Source: Celeribacter arenosi
GTDB lineage: Bacteria > Pseudomonadota > Alphaproteobacteria > Rhodobacterales > Rhodobacteraceae
DNA: 64,000 bases
Direction: 5' to 3'
Assembly (NCBI RefSeq): GCF_039539485.1
Contig: NZ_BAABDF010000007.1
Coordinates: 1,178,001 to 1,242,000, forward strand
The notes below the pieces were generated by a model that worked only from the letters and a program-made list of their open reading frames with translations, was not told the origin of the DNA and ran no database searches. Both the position numbers and the translations under genes were made by a program. This document shows, piece after piece, positions 7,280 through 14,433 of the stretch (position 1 is the first letter of the stretch; every line of letters starts with the position of its first letter).

Positions 7280-10200
7280 ATGAAGGCATCGCAGCATCTC
7301 CAAATGGGCGGCGCGCCCGAGGGCTATGACGCCTTTCTGATTGCGCGCGAGGCGGCAAAATCCGGCGCTCCGGTCCTGCATGTTGCGCGTGACGACAAAC
7401 GGCTCGCGGCCCTGCGCGCCGCGTTGGCATTTGCCGCGCCTGATCTGCCCGTTTTCGAATTTCCCGCGTGGGATTGCCTGCCATACGATCGGATTTCGCC
7501 CCATGCGGATGTCTCCGCGGCGCGCATGACGGCTTTGGCCGCTTTGGCCCACGGGGTTATGCCCGAGCGTTTCGTCATGCTCACAACGCTATCTGCCGCC
7601 ACACAGCGTGTTCCGGCGCGCTCGACGTTAAAAGACGCGGCATTCACAATTCGCAAAGGCGAGCGGGTCAATGAAAACGCCCTGCGCGCCTTTTTCGTGC
7701 GCATGGGCTTTACGCAGGCCCCGACGGTGGTGGAGCATGGTGATTACGCCATTCGCGGCGGCATTATTGACGTCTTTCCTCCCGGGCAGGAGCTGCCCGT
7801 TCGCCTCGACTTTTTTGGCGATGAACTCGACGGGTTGCGCCGCTTCGATCCTGCGACCCAGAAGACAATTGATACGCTGGACGAGGTGTCGTTCACACCA
7901 GTCAGCGAAGTCATTCTCGACGACACAACGATCACGCGCTTTCGCCAGAACTATCGGGTAGAATTTGGCGCGGCAGGTACGGACGATCCGCTTTATGAAG
8001 CCGTATCGGCAGGAAAAAAGCACGCGGGAATAGAGCATTGGCTGCCGTTCTTCCATGAAAGCCTTGATACTCTTTTCGACTATTTGCCCAATGCCGTCGT
8101 CACTCTGGACGACCAGAGCACAGCCGCTCGGATTGCGCGATGGGACAGCATTGCGGATCAGTACGAAACGCGGCGCTTGGCGTTGCAGGCCAAAAAACGA
8201 CTCGACAGCGTTTACAAACCCTGTCCGCCGGACCTTCTCTATCTTGACGACGCGGCGTGGGAGGCGGCGATTGAAGGGCGCCGGGTGGTGCATTTCCATC
8301 CAAACCCACAGGCCTCTGGTCCCGGGGTTGTCGATGCAATGGGGCGTGTGGGGCGCAATTTCGCACCTGAACGCCTTTCTGAAAACGTCAATCTTTTCCA
8401 TGCTTTGGCTGCCCATGTTCAGAAAAAACGTGAAGATGGACAAGTCATCCTCGCATCATGGTCGGATGGCGCGCGCGAGCGGTTGAAAGGCCTCCTTGAA
8501 GATCAGGACGTGACAGGCCTCACAGAGATCAATGATTGGCGCGATGTTCCCGACGGCAATGGCGGTATTTACCTCGCGGTCTGGGCACTCGACGAGGGGT
8601 TTGAATCCACCTCCGATGGCCATCATCTAACCGTTATTTCCGAACAGGACGTTCTCGGCGACCGGCTGATCCGGCGACCGTCGCGCAAAAAACGCGCCGA
8701 AAACTTCCTGACCGAGCATTCGAGCCTCAGCCCCGGCGATCTGATCGTCCATGTCGAACATGGCGTGGGGATTTTCAAAGGCCTTGAGGTCATCACCGCA
8801 CTGGGCGCGGCGCACGAATGTTTGTTGCTGGAGTATGCCGGCGGGGACCGCCTCTATCTGCCCGTGGAGAACATCGAACTCCTGAGCCGCTATGGCCACG
8901 ACGAAGGCCTGCTCGACAAACTCGGCGGCGGGGCATGGCAGGCCAAAAAGGCACGGATGAAGGAGCGTATCCGCGAGATTGCGGAGAAACTCATCCGGAT
9001 CGCGGCCGAACGGCACCTGCGCGCGGCCCCGATTATGGAGCCGCCCCATGACATGTGGGAAGCATTCTGTGCGCGCTTTCCCTACACCGAAACCGACGAC
9101 CAACTCAAAGCCATCGAGGACGTTCTCGACGATCTCGCCGCGGGCCGTCCCATGGATCGTCTCGTGTGTGGGGATGTGGGTTTTGGCAAAACCGAGGTCG
9201 CGATGCGCGCGGCCTTTATCGCGGCGCTTTGTGGCCATCAGGTCGCGGTTATCGCGCCCACCACATTGCTGGCGCGCCAACATTTCCGCTCCTTTGCAGA
9301 TCGGTTCCGTGGTTTTCCGATCAACCTGCGCCCGATGTCGCGCTTTGTCAGCCAACGCGACATGGCCGCCACGCGTGATGGTTTGGCCTCGGGTGAAATC
9401 GACATCGTGGTCGGAACACATGCCTTGCTCGCCAAGGCCGTCAATTTCAAGAACCTCGGCCTCTTGATTGTCGACGAAGAGCAACGTTTCGGCGTTACAC
9501 ACAAAGAACGCCTTAAGTCTCTGAAATCAAACATACACGTGCTGACCCTATCGGCCACGCCAATTCCGCGAACGCTCCAGATGTCTCTAACAGGCGTGCG
9601 CGATTTGTCATTGATCGCGACGCCACCGGTCGACCGGTTGTCGATCCGCACCTACGTGAGCGAATTCGACACCGTCACCATCCGCGAAGCGCTCCTGCGA
9701 GAGCACTATCGCGGGGGGCAAAGCTTTTTTGTGGTGCCCCGCATTGCCGATATTCCCGAAATGGAAGAATTCCTGCGCGATCAGGTCCCCGAGGTGTCCT
9801 TTGTTGTTGCTCACGGTCAAATGGCGGCGGGCGAGTTGGACGACCGCATGAATGCCTTTTATGACGGTAAATATGATGTGCTTTTGGCCACGACCATCGT
9901 TGAATCCGGCATCGATATTCCAACAGCCAACACGATGATCATCCACCGCGCCGATATGTTCGGCCTCGCCCAGCTTTATCAAATCCGTGGACGGGTGGGG
10001 CGCGCCAAAACGCGGGCCTATGCCTACCTCACCACCAAACCGCGCGCGCCTTTGACCGCCACTGCGGAAAAGCGCCTGCGCGTCCTTGGCAGCCTCGATA
10101 CGCTTGGCGCCGGTTTCACACTCGCCAGTCAGGACCTCGACATTCGCGGCGCGGGCAATCTGGTCGGCGAAGAGCAATCGGGGCAGGTGAAAGAGGTGGG

Positions 10201-10741
10201 TTTCGAACTTTACCAATCGATGCTCGAAGAGGCGATTGCCAAGATCAAATCGGGCGAAGAGGGTGTCACGCTCGACGATGGCCAATGGGCGCCGCAGATC
10301 AACCTCGGCGTGCCGGTTTTGATCCCTGAAACCTATGTACCCGATCTAGACGTGCGTCTTGGCCTGTACCGGCGTCTGTCGACGTTGCACACGAAAGTGG
10401 AGCTGGAAGGTTTCGCAGCCGAGCTGATCGATCGATTTGGTAAATTGCCAAAAGAAGTCAACACGTTGCTCCTCGTTGTTCGGATCAAGGAAAAATGCCG
10501 CGAGGCTGGTATTGCGCGGCTTGATGGCGGCCCCAAAGGCGCGACAATCCAGTTCCACAACGACAAATTCGCGAGTCCCAAGGGTCTTGTCGACTTTATC
10601 CATGCTCAAAAAGGGCAGGCGAAGGTTAAGGACAACAAAATCATCGTGCGGCGCGATTGGCCTAAAGACAGCGACAAGATCAAAGGGGCTTATTCCATTG
10701 CCCAAGATCTCGCACGGGCCGGAAAAGTCGGCAAAAAATAA
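7280..10741 (+). CDS. mfd: Transcription-repair coupling factor
   Basis: The 1153-residue protein has the full Mfd layout: an N-terminal UvrB-homology region (EFPAWDCLPYDRISPH near residue 60), the RNA polymerase-interacting CarD-like domain (SPGDLIVHVEHGVGIFKGL near residue 485), and a RecG-like DNA translocase with Walker A GDVGFGKTE near residue 630 and DEEQ box VDEEQRFGV near residue 731, then the C-terminal TRCF domain. Mfd removes RNA polymerase stalled at lesions and recruits UvrA. Length is normal for the family. The ATG at 7280 is 6 bases after the preceding stop. The 3' end is one base from the convergent exporter gene, leaving no room for a separate terminator. Confidence 0.97.
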   Translation: MKASQHLQMGGAPEGYDAFLIAREAAKSGAPVLHVARDDKRLAALRAALAFAAPDLPVFEFPAWDCLPYDRISPHADVSAARMTALAALAHGVMPERFVMLTTLSAATQRVPARSTLKDAAFTIRKGERVNENALRAFFVRMGFTQAPTVVEHGDYAIRGGIIDVFPPGQELPVRLDFFGDELDGLRRFDPATQKTIDTLDEVSFTPVSEVILDDTTITRFRQNYRVEFGAAGTDDPLYEAVSAGKKHAGIEHWLPFFHESLDTLFDYLPNAVVTLDDQSTAARIARWDSIADQYETRRLALQAKKRLDSVYKPCPPDLLYLDDAAWEAAIEGRRVVHFHPNPQASGPGVVDAMGRVGRNFAPERLSENVNLFHALAAHVQKKREDGQVILASWSDGARERLKGLLEDQDVTGLTEINDWRDVPDGNGGIYLAVWALDEGFESTSDGHHLTVISEQDVLGDRLIRRPSRKKRAENFLTEHSSLSPGDLIVHVEHGVGIFKGLEVITALGAAHECLLLEYAGGDRLYLPVENIELLSRYGHDEGLLDKLGGGAWQAKKARMKERIREIAEKLIRIAAERHLRAAPIMEPPHDMWEAFCARFPYTETDDQLKAIEDVLDDLAAGRPMDRLVCGDVGFGKTEVAMRAAFIAALCGHQVAVIAPTTLLARQHFRSFADRFRGFPINLRPMSRFVSQRDMAATRDGLASGEIDIVVGTHALLAKAVNFKNLGLLIVDEEQRFGVTHKERLKSLKSNIHVLTLSATPIPRTLQMSLTGVRDLSLIATPPVDRLSIRTYVSEFDTVTIREALLREHYRGGQSFFVVPRIADIPEMEEFLRDQVPEVSFVVAHGQMAAGELDDRMNAFYDGKYDVLLATTIVESGIDIPTANTMIIHRADMFGLAQLYQIRGRVGRAKTRAYAYLTTKPRAPLTATAEKRLRVLGSLDTLGAGFTLASQDLDIRGAGNLVGEEQSGQVKEVGFELYQSMLEEAIAKIKSGEEGVTLDDGQWAPQINLGVPVLIPETYVPDLDVRLGLYRRLSTLHTKVELEGFAAELIDRFGKLPKEVNTLLLVVRIKEKCREAGIARLDGGPKGATIQFHNDKFASPKGLVDFIHAQKGQAKVKDNKIIVRRDWPKDSDKIKGAYSIAQDLARAGKVGKK

Positions 10742-10742
10742 G

Positions 10743-11957
10743 TCAGTGTGCCGATGGCTCCGCCTCGGGTTCGACAGTGCGGCGCATCAACATGAACGCA
10801 ATCGCCGAACAGATCAACGCGCCTGCGAGCAAAGGCACGATCGTGCCGTCAAACATCAGCCCGATTGGCGCTGCAATAAAGGCCGCGAGGATCGTAGAAA
10901 TCGCGCCGACGACCGAACTGGCCAGACCTGCGATATGGCCCAATGGTTCCAACGCCAATGCGGTCAGATTGCCAAAGGTCACACCTGCCATGAAAAAGAT
11001 CGACACTGACCAGAAAAAGAAGACCGGGAAGGCAAGGACAGGCGGGATCACCCCCGCGAGCGTTCCCGCCAGAATCAGACCGGAAATGATGGTTTGGGCG
11101 CCATAGGCGGCGATTGCGATCCGCCGCATCCCGAAACGCATGACCATGACCGCGTTGAGGACCGTTCCCGTTCCCGACAGCAGGGCGGTCGCCGCAAACC
11201 AGATCGTAAAGACATCACCTTTATCAAAGACATCCGCGTAGATTTGCTGGGTCGTAGAAATGAGCGCGAACATCTGCGCAAATCCCAAAGTGAGCACCGT
11301 GATATAGATACGCACCGTTGGATTGGACAGTGTCTCCTTCACCCCGTTCCATAATGTGGCGAAACGCAACGGGCGACGATTTTCGCGCGATAGCGTCTCT
11401 TCCTGTCGGATGTTGAGCCAGACAGAATTCACAATCGCGAAGATAATGAAGCTGTAGAACACCCCGCGCCATCCAAAGCCTGAAATGACGAGCGCACCAA
11501 GCGCGGGTGCCACGGCGGGGACCAGAATAAAGATCATCATCACAAAGGAGGTGATCCGCGCCATTTCCCGCCCCTTATAAAGGTCGCGCACCATGGCAAG
11601 CCCCACAATGCGCGGCGCTGCGGCCCCCATGCCCTGAACGACACGGGCGGCGAGCATTCCCTCTAATGTCGGGGCATGCGCTGCATACCACGCCGCAACG
11701 GCATATAGGGCGAGACCGCCTGTTATGACGGCCTTGCGCCCCCAGGCATCCGACAGGGGACCTGTAAAAAGGGTCCCGATCCCAAGTCCCAATACGAATG
11801 AAGTCAGCACGAGTTGCGCGCGGTTAATGTCCTGTGCGGTCAATTCCTGCGCGATTTGCGGCAGGGCCGGGAGCATCGAGTCGATTGAAAATGCGACGGC
11901 GGCAAACAGAAATGCAAGGAGTGCGATGAACTCGGATTGGGACAAGCGACGAGGCAT
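10743..11957 (-). CDS. Bcr/CflA-type multidrug MFS exporter
   Basis: A 404-residue major facilitator with about twelve hydrophobic helices. The motif A-like loop GPLSDAWGRKAVITGGL and the N-terminal SIDSMLPALPQIAQEL match the Bcr/CflA drug:proton antiporter group. The ATG at 11957 (MPRRLSQSEF) is chosen because GGAG lies 5 bases upstream; the in-frame ATG 15 bases further upstream has no such site. It is alone on its strand, convergent with mfd. The substrate cannot be told from sequence. Confidence 0.85.
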   Translation of the reverse strand: MPRRLSQSEFIALLAFLFAAVAFSIDSMLPALPQIAQELTAQDINRAQLVLTSFVLGLGIGTLFTGPLSDAWGRKAVITGGLALYAVAAWYAAHAPTLEGMLAARVVQGMGAAAPRIVGLAMVRDLYKGREMARITSFVMMIFILVPAVAPALGALVISGFGWRGVFYSFIIFAIVNSVWLNIRQEETLSRENRRPLRFATLWNGVKETLSNPTVRIYITVLTLGFAQMFALISTTQQIYADVFDKGDVFTIWFAATALLSGTGTVLNAVMVMRFGMRRIAIAAYGAQTIISGLILAGTLAGVIPPVLAFPVFFFWSVSIFFMAGVTFGNLTALALEPLGHIAGLASSVVGAISTILAAFIAAPIGLMFDGTIVPLLAGALICSAIAFMLMRRTVEPEAEPSAH

Positions 11958-12125
11958 AAAGACTCCGGCCATTGGGCTATGGAAGGAACACTAGTGCGAC
12001 ATGGATCGGTTGCAAAGGATCAGGGGAGGCGCGCAAATGCACACCCCTGAGAGGGTCAGATATGAACTGCCCGCGATTACATTCTGATCAGGCGAACCTT
12101 TAATGCCGCTGGCCAGAGGCAGCGA

Positions 12126-12797
12126 TCATTCCTGATCGGTCAGAAGGCCCCGTTCATCGCCATCCAGACCACGCTGTTGGATTTCATCGAGAACCTGAAG
12201 CCAGAGATCGGTCGCCTGGGCCCCCGAGACCGCATGACGGCCGCCAACCAAAAACAGGGGCACCCCATTGATGCCACGGTCGCGTGCGTGGGAATCGCGT
12301 GCACGGATGGCATCAACATCCTCATCAGTTGCGAGCAACCTTTGAACCAACGCCGCATCGATGCCGTTCCCGTCGGCGAGATCGGCGAGAACTTCGCTAT
12401 CGCCAATGTCACGGCCTTCGACAAAGTAAGCGCGAAAGAGGGCGGAGACGATCGGTGTCTGAGCACCCTCCAATCCGGCCCAATGGACCAGTCGGTGTGC
12501 ATTCAGCGTATTCGGCGTCCGAGTGATTTTGCCCAAATCCGCCTTGGGCAATTCGGCGGACATCGTGTCGACGATCGGCTGGTAGGCCGCTTTCGCCCCC
12601 TCGACGCCACCAAATTTCCCTTCGAGATACGCCCGCCGGTCCATGCCCTCTGCGGGCATTTCGGGGTTCAATTGGAACGGGTGCCATTCAACGACGAACG
12701 GATGTGCAGGGCGCGCCTCAAGTGCGCGGTCGAGGCGGGACTTTCCGATGTAGCACCAGGGGCAAATCGGATCGTGGAAAATGTCGAGTTTGATCAT
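12126..12797 (-). CDS. FrnE-like DsbA-family oxidoreductase
   Basis: A 223-residue thioredoxin-fold protein without signal peptide, so cytoplasmic. It has the redox motif CPWC (Cys12, Cys15) in FHDPICPWCYIGKSRLD and the family cis-Pro loop NGVPLFLVGG with the following HAVSGAQ. These features place it in the DsbA family subgroup that includes FrnE/polyketide-associated oxidoreductases and 2-hydroxychromene-2-carboxylate isomerase relatives. The start at 12797 gives the usual family N-terminus; the 44-residue in-frame extension does not look like protein of this family. The divergent region upstream holds an 18-bp dyad and LexA-type repeats, and either could regulate this gene instead of the one on the other strand. 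Confidence 0.85.
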   Translation of the reverse strand: MIKLDIFHDPICPWCYIGKSRLDRALEARPAHPFVVEWHPFQLNPEMPAEGMDRRAYLEGKFGGVEGAKAAYQPIVDTMSAELPKADLGKITRTPNTLNAHRLVHWAGLEGAQTPIVSALFRAYFVEGRDIGDSEVLADLADGNGIDAALVQRLLATDEDVDAIRARDSHARDRGINGVPLFLVGGRHAVSGAQATDLWLQVLDEIQQRGLDGDERGLLTDQE

Positions 12798-12921
12798 GGC
12801 CCGCACATAGCGCGGGCAGGCGGCTTTGACCAGCACCCCAAGAAAAGGAAATTGTTCTCCGCCCCTCACAATTCCCAAAATCGGGATGTTCTCACTGGCC
12901 CTACATCTTGTGTTTGCCCGG

Positions 12922-12939
12922 GTTTGCAACTTTGCAAAC
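12922..12939. promoter_or_regulatory. 18-bp perfect dyad, operator-like
   Basis: GTTTGCAACTTTGCAAAC is an inverted repeat with 8-bp arms and a 2-base centre, 125 bases upstream of the FrnE-like gene in the divergent promoter region. Its short centre suits a dimeric helix-turn-helix protein. No regulator is assigned. Confidence 0.45.
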
Positions 12940-12957
12940 TCGTCGAAACGGGCGGAT

Positions 12958-12983
12958 GTTCACATGCTGTTCACCGCGTGTTC
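12958..12983 (+). promoter_or_regulatory. Two overlapping LexA-type (SOS) boxes
   Basis: GTTC-ACATGCT-GTTC (12958-12972) and GTTC-ACCGCGT-GTTC (12969-12983) share their middle GTTC. GTTC-N7-GTTC is the established direct-repeat LexA operator of alphaproteobacteria, shown for example in Rhodobacter. The pair lies 111-136 bases upstream of the 76-residue membrane protein gene. A weak -10-like TGTAAC is at 13005-13010. One exact match could be chance; two sharing a half-site in a short intergenic region is less likely to be. Confidence 0.6.
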
Positions 12984-13041
12984 TCACTGGCGCTGCGCGT
13001 GCTTTGTAACATTCATGGGACTGGATCGAGGGGGCGAACCA

Positions 13042-13113
13042 ATGCTTAAATCATTGCAACGAAACGATTCCAGTTCACGAAGGTACATGTTCAATGGCGT
13101 ATTACAGCGATAG
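13042..13113 (+). CDS. Possible 23-residue leader peptide
   Basis: An ATG at 13042 has a good Shine-Dalgarno (GAGGGGG) about 7 bases upstream and opens a 23-codon frame (MLKSLQRNDSSSRRY...) that ends at 13113, overlapping the first 20 bases of the membrane-protein gene in another frame. It has no recognisable domain. It could be a regulatory upstream frame that couples translation to the downstream gene, or it could be spurious. Confidence 0.25.
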   Translation: MLKSLQRNDSSSRRYMFNGVLQR

Positions 13114-13324
13114 AAGCTTCTCGACGTTCCAAGGTCGCGCTACCCGTTTGAATGAAGACGCCACTCGTGGAAACCGGCTCCGCCTCCCCACAGCGACGCT
13201 GGTGCTCGGCATGATTGCGGCCCTCGCAATTGCGGCGGGCGCATTGAACAAACTGCCCGCCCAATCCCCCCTGATGGACGAGCTGATCCAGATCGAATTC
13301 TTGTCGGCGGTCGTTGATCGCTGA
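13094..13324 (+). CDS. Small single-helix membrane protein, candidate SOS-regulated
   Basis: The 76-residue product has a hydrophilic N-terminus of about 33 residues (several Arg), one strong transmembrane helix (TLVLGMIAALAIAAGAL) and a short, mostly acidic C-terminal tail of about 25 residues. By the positive-inside rule the N-terminus would be cytoplasmic. No family is recognised. GAAGG lies 10-14 bases before the ATG. A strong terminator follows about 80 bases after the stop, so it is a single-gene unit. Two overlapping LexA-type boxes upstream suggest induction by DNA damage. Small inner-membrane SOS proteins such as Caulobacter SidA block division, so that role is a testable guess and nothing more. 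Confidence 0.65.
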   Translation: MAYYSDRSFSTFQGRATRLNEDATRGNRLRLPTATLVLGMIAALAIAAGALNKLPAQSPLMDELIQIEFLSAVVDR

Positions 13325-13406
13325 CACCACGGACACAGGAAGCAGGACAAAAAACCTCACGAGCAGTCTTCCCCAAGACGACAGACCCAAGCCCGCTTTC
13401 TGAATG

Positions 13407-13450
13407 AACCCCCGAAGACGCGAACAACAGCGTCCGGGGGTTTTCTTTTT
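13407..13450 (+). terminator. Rho-independent terminator before the XRE-cupin gene
   Basis: Arms AACCCCC-GAA-GACGC and GCGTC-C-GGGGGTT pair around GAACAACA with a small internal bulge, and run into TTTTCTTTTTT. It would end the transcript of the small membrane protein. Confidence 0.85.
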
Positions 13451-13474
13451 TCCCGCGCCGCATAGAGTGGCGCG

Positions 13475-14101
13475 ATGAAATCCAACCCCACACCTAGCCT
13501 GATCCGATTGGCGCGTGCGAATGGTGACGACGCGAAAGACGCATTGCCCCTCGAACTCGGTCCACGTGTGCGCAGCCTGCGAAAGGCCCATGGCTGGACA
13601 CTCGAACAGGCCGCCAAACACGCAGGCCTTGCGCGTTCGACGCTCTCCAAGATCGAGAACGGGCAGATGTCCCCGACCTATGACGCCCTCAAAAAGCTGG
13701 CCGTCGGGTTGGAAATATCGGTCCCACAGCTCTTCACACCACCACGCAATTCGCAGGTCTCAGGCAGGATGGCGGTGACAAAGTCGGGCGAGGGCGCCGC
13801 GCATCCGACCGCCACATACGAGCACGAAATGCTCGCAGGGCCTTTGACGCACAAAAAGATGATGCCATACCGCACGACGATCCGCGCGCGTGACTTCGAG
13901 GAGTTTGATGGCTGGGTGCGCCACGACGGCGAAGAATTCCTCTTCGTCCTCACCGGCGTCATCCAATTGATCACCGAGTTCTACGAACCCATTGAAATGC
14001 GTCGTGGCGACAGCGCCTACTACGACGCTACGATGGGCCACAACGTGATCTCCACGTCAGCGGAAGACGCGACAATCCTCTGGGTCACATCGCTGGCGTA
14101 G
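13475..14101 (+). CDS. XRE-family regulator with C-terminal cupin domain
   Basis: A 208-residue protein with an N-terminal helix-turn-helix (LGPRVRSLRKAHGWTLEQAA, then AGLARSTLSKIENGQMSPTY, residues about 27-75) and a C-terminal cupin barrel (GEEFLFVLTGVIQLITEFYE, MRRGDSAYYDATMGHNV). This HTH-cupin build is typical of small-molecule-responsive repressors such as the PuuR/SutR group. The ligand is unknown. It stands alone between a terminator and a convergent pair of tiny lipoprotein genes, so its target is not obvious from context. Confidence 0.85.
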   Translation: MKSNPTPSLIRLARANGDDAKDALPLELGPRVRSLRKAHGWTLEQAAKHAGLARSTLSKIENGQMSPTYDALKKLAVGLEISVPQLFTPPRNSQVSGRMAVTKSGEGAAHPTATYEHEMLAGPLTHKKMMPYRTTIRARDFEEFDGWVRHDGEEFLFVLTGVIQLITEFYEPIEMRRGDSAYYDATMGHNVISTSAEDATILWVTSLA

Positions 14102-14176
14102 CCCGTGCCCATGCCAGCGCCACACATCCCGACACTGTCGCCCTAGGGTGCTGATGGCAGGCAAGGCGGCCCCATG

Positions 14177-14296
14177 TCAGAACGCGACACGGGCCGTGGT
14201 TTTCACGACGCCCTTGGTGATCTTTGCACCGGTTTTGATCGGCGCACATCCCGCGAGTGTGATGCACAGGGCGACGACGGCGACCTTCACAGCCAT
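14177..14296 (-). CDS. 39-residue lipoprotein
   Basis: The frame MAVKVAVVALCITLAGCAPIK... has a signal sequence with lipobox LAGC (Cys17) and leaves a mature peptide of about 23 residues rich in Lys, Thr and Val (KTGAKITKGVVKTTARVAF). Its ATG lies inside the end of the entericidin-like gene, overlapping it by 10 bases, so the two are translationally coupled. The mature part repeats a basic K-x-G-x-K-x-T-K pattern. No family is recognised with confidence; similar tiny lipoproteins occur in Rhodobacterales. Confidence 0.6.
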   Translation of the reverse strand: MAVKVAVVALCITLAGCAPIKTGAKITKGVVKTTARVAF

Positions 14297-14400
14297 CCCT
14301 GAACGGTGCGGGCACCGGTTTGGATGTCCTCACCGACCCCGGCAACTGTGCCACAGGCGGAAAGGCTAAGGATCAGCAAAAAGACAGCTGCTCGTTTCAT
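14287..14400 (-). CDS. Entericidin-like lipoprotein
   Basis: A 37-residue product: signal peptide MKRAAVFLLILSLSAC with the lipobox cysteine at residue 16, followed by GTVAGVGEDIQTGARTVQGWL. The mature part matches the entericidin A/B pattern (CNT-x-x-G-x-G-x-DI). Entericidins are small membrane lipoproteins, described in E. coli as a toxin/antidote pair linked to stationary-phase lysis. GGAG lies 6 bases before the ATG. It is 33 bases downstream of the YejA-like binding-protein gene on the same strand and overlaps the second small lipoprotein gene by 10 bases. Confidence 0.8.
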   Translation of the reverse strand: MKRAAVFLLILSLSACGTVAGVGEDIQTGARTVQGWL

Positions 14401-14433
14401 AGTGTTCTCCGGATTTTTGCCGCTTTTACCGGC

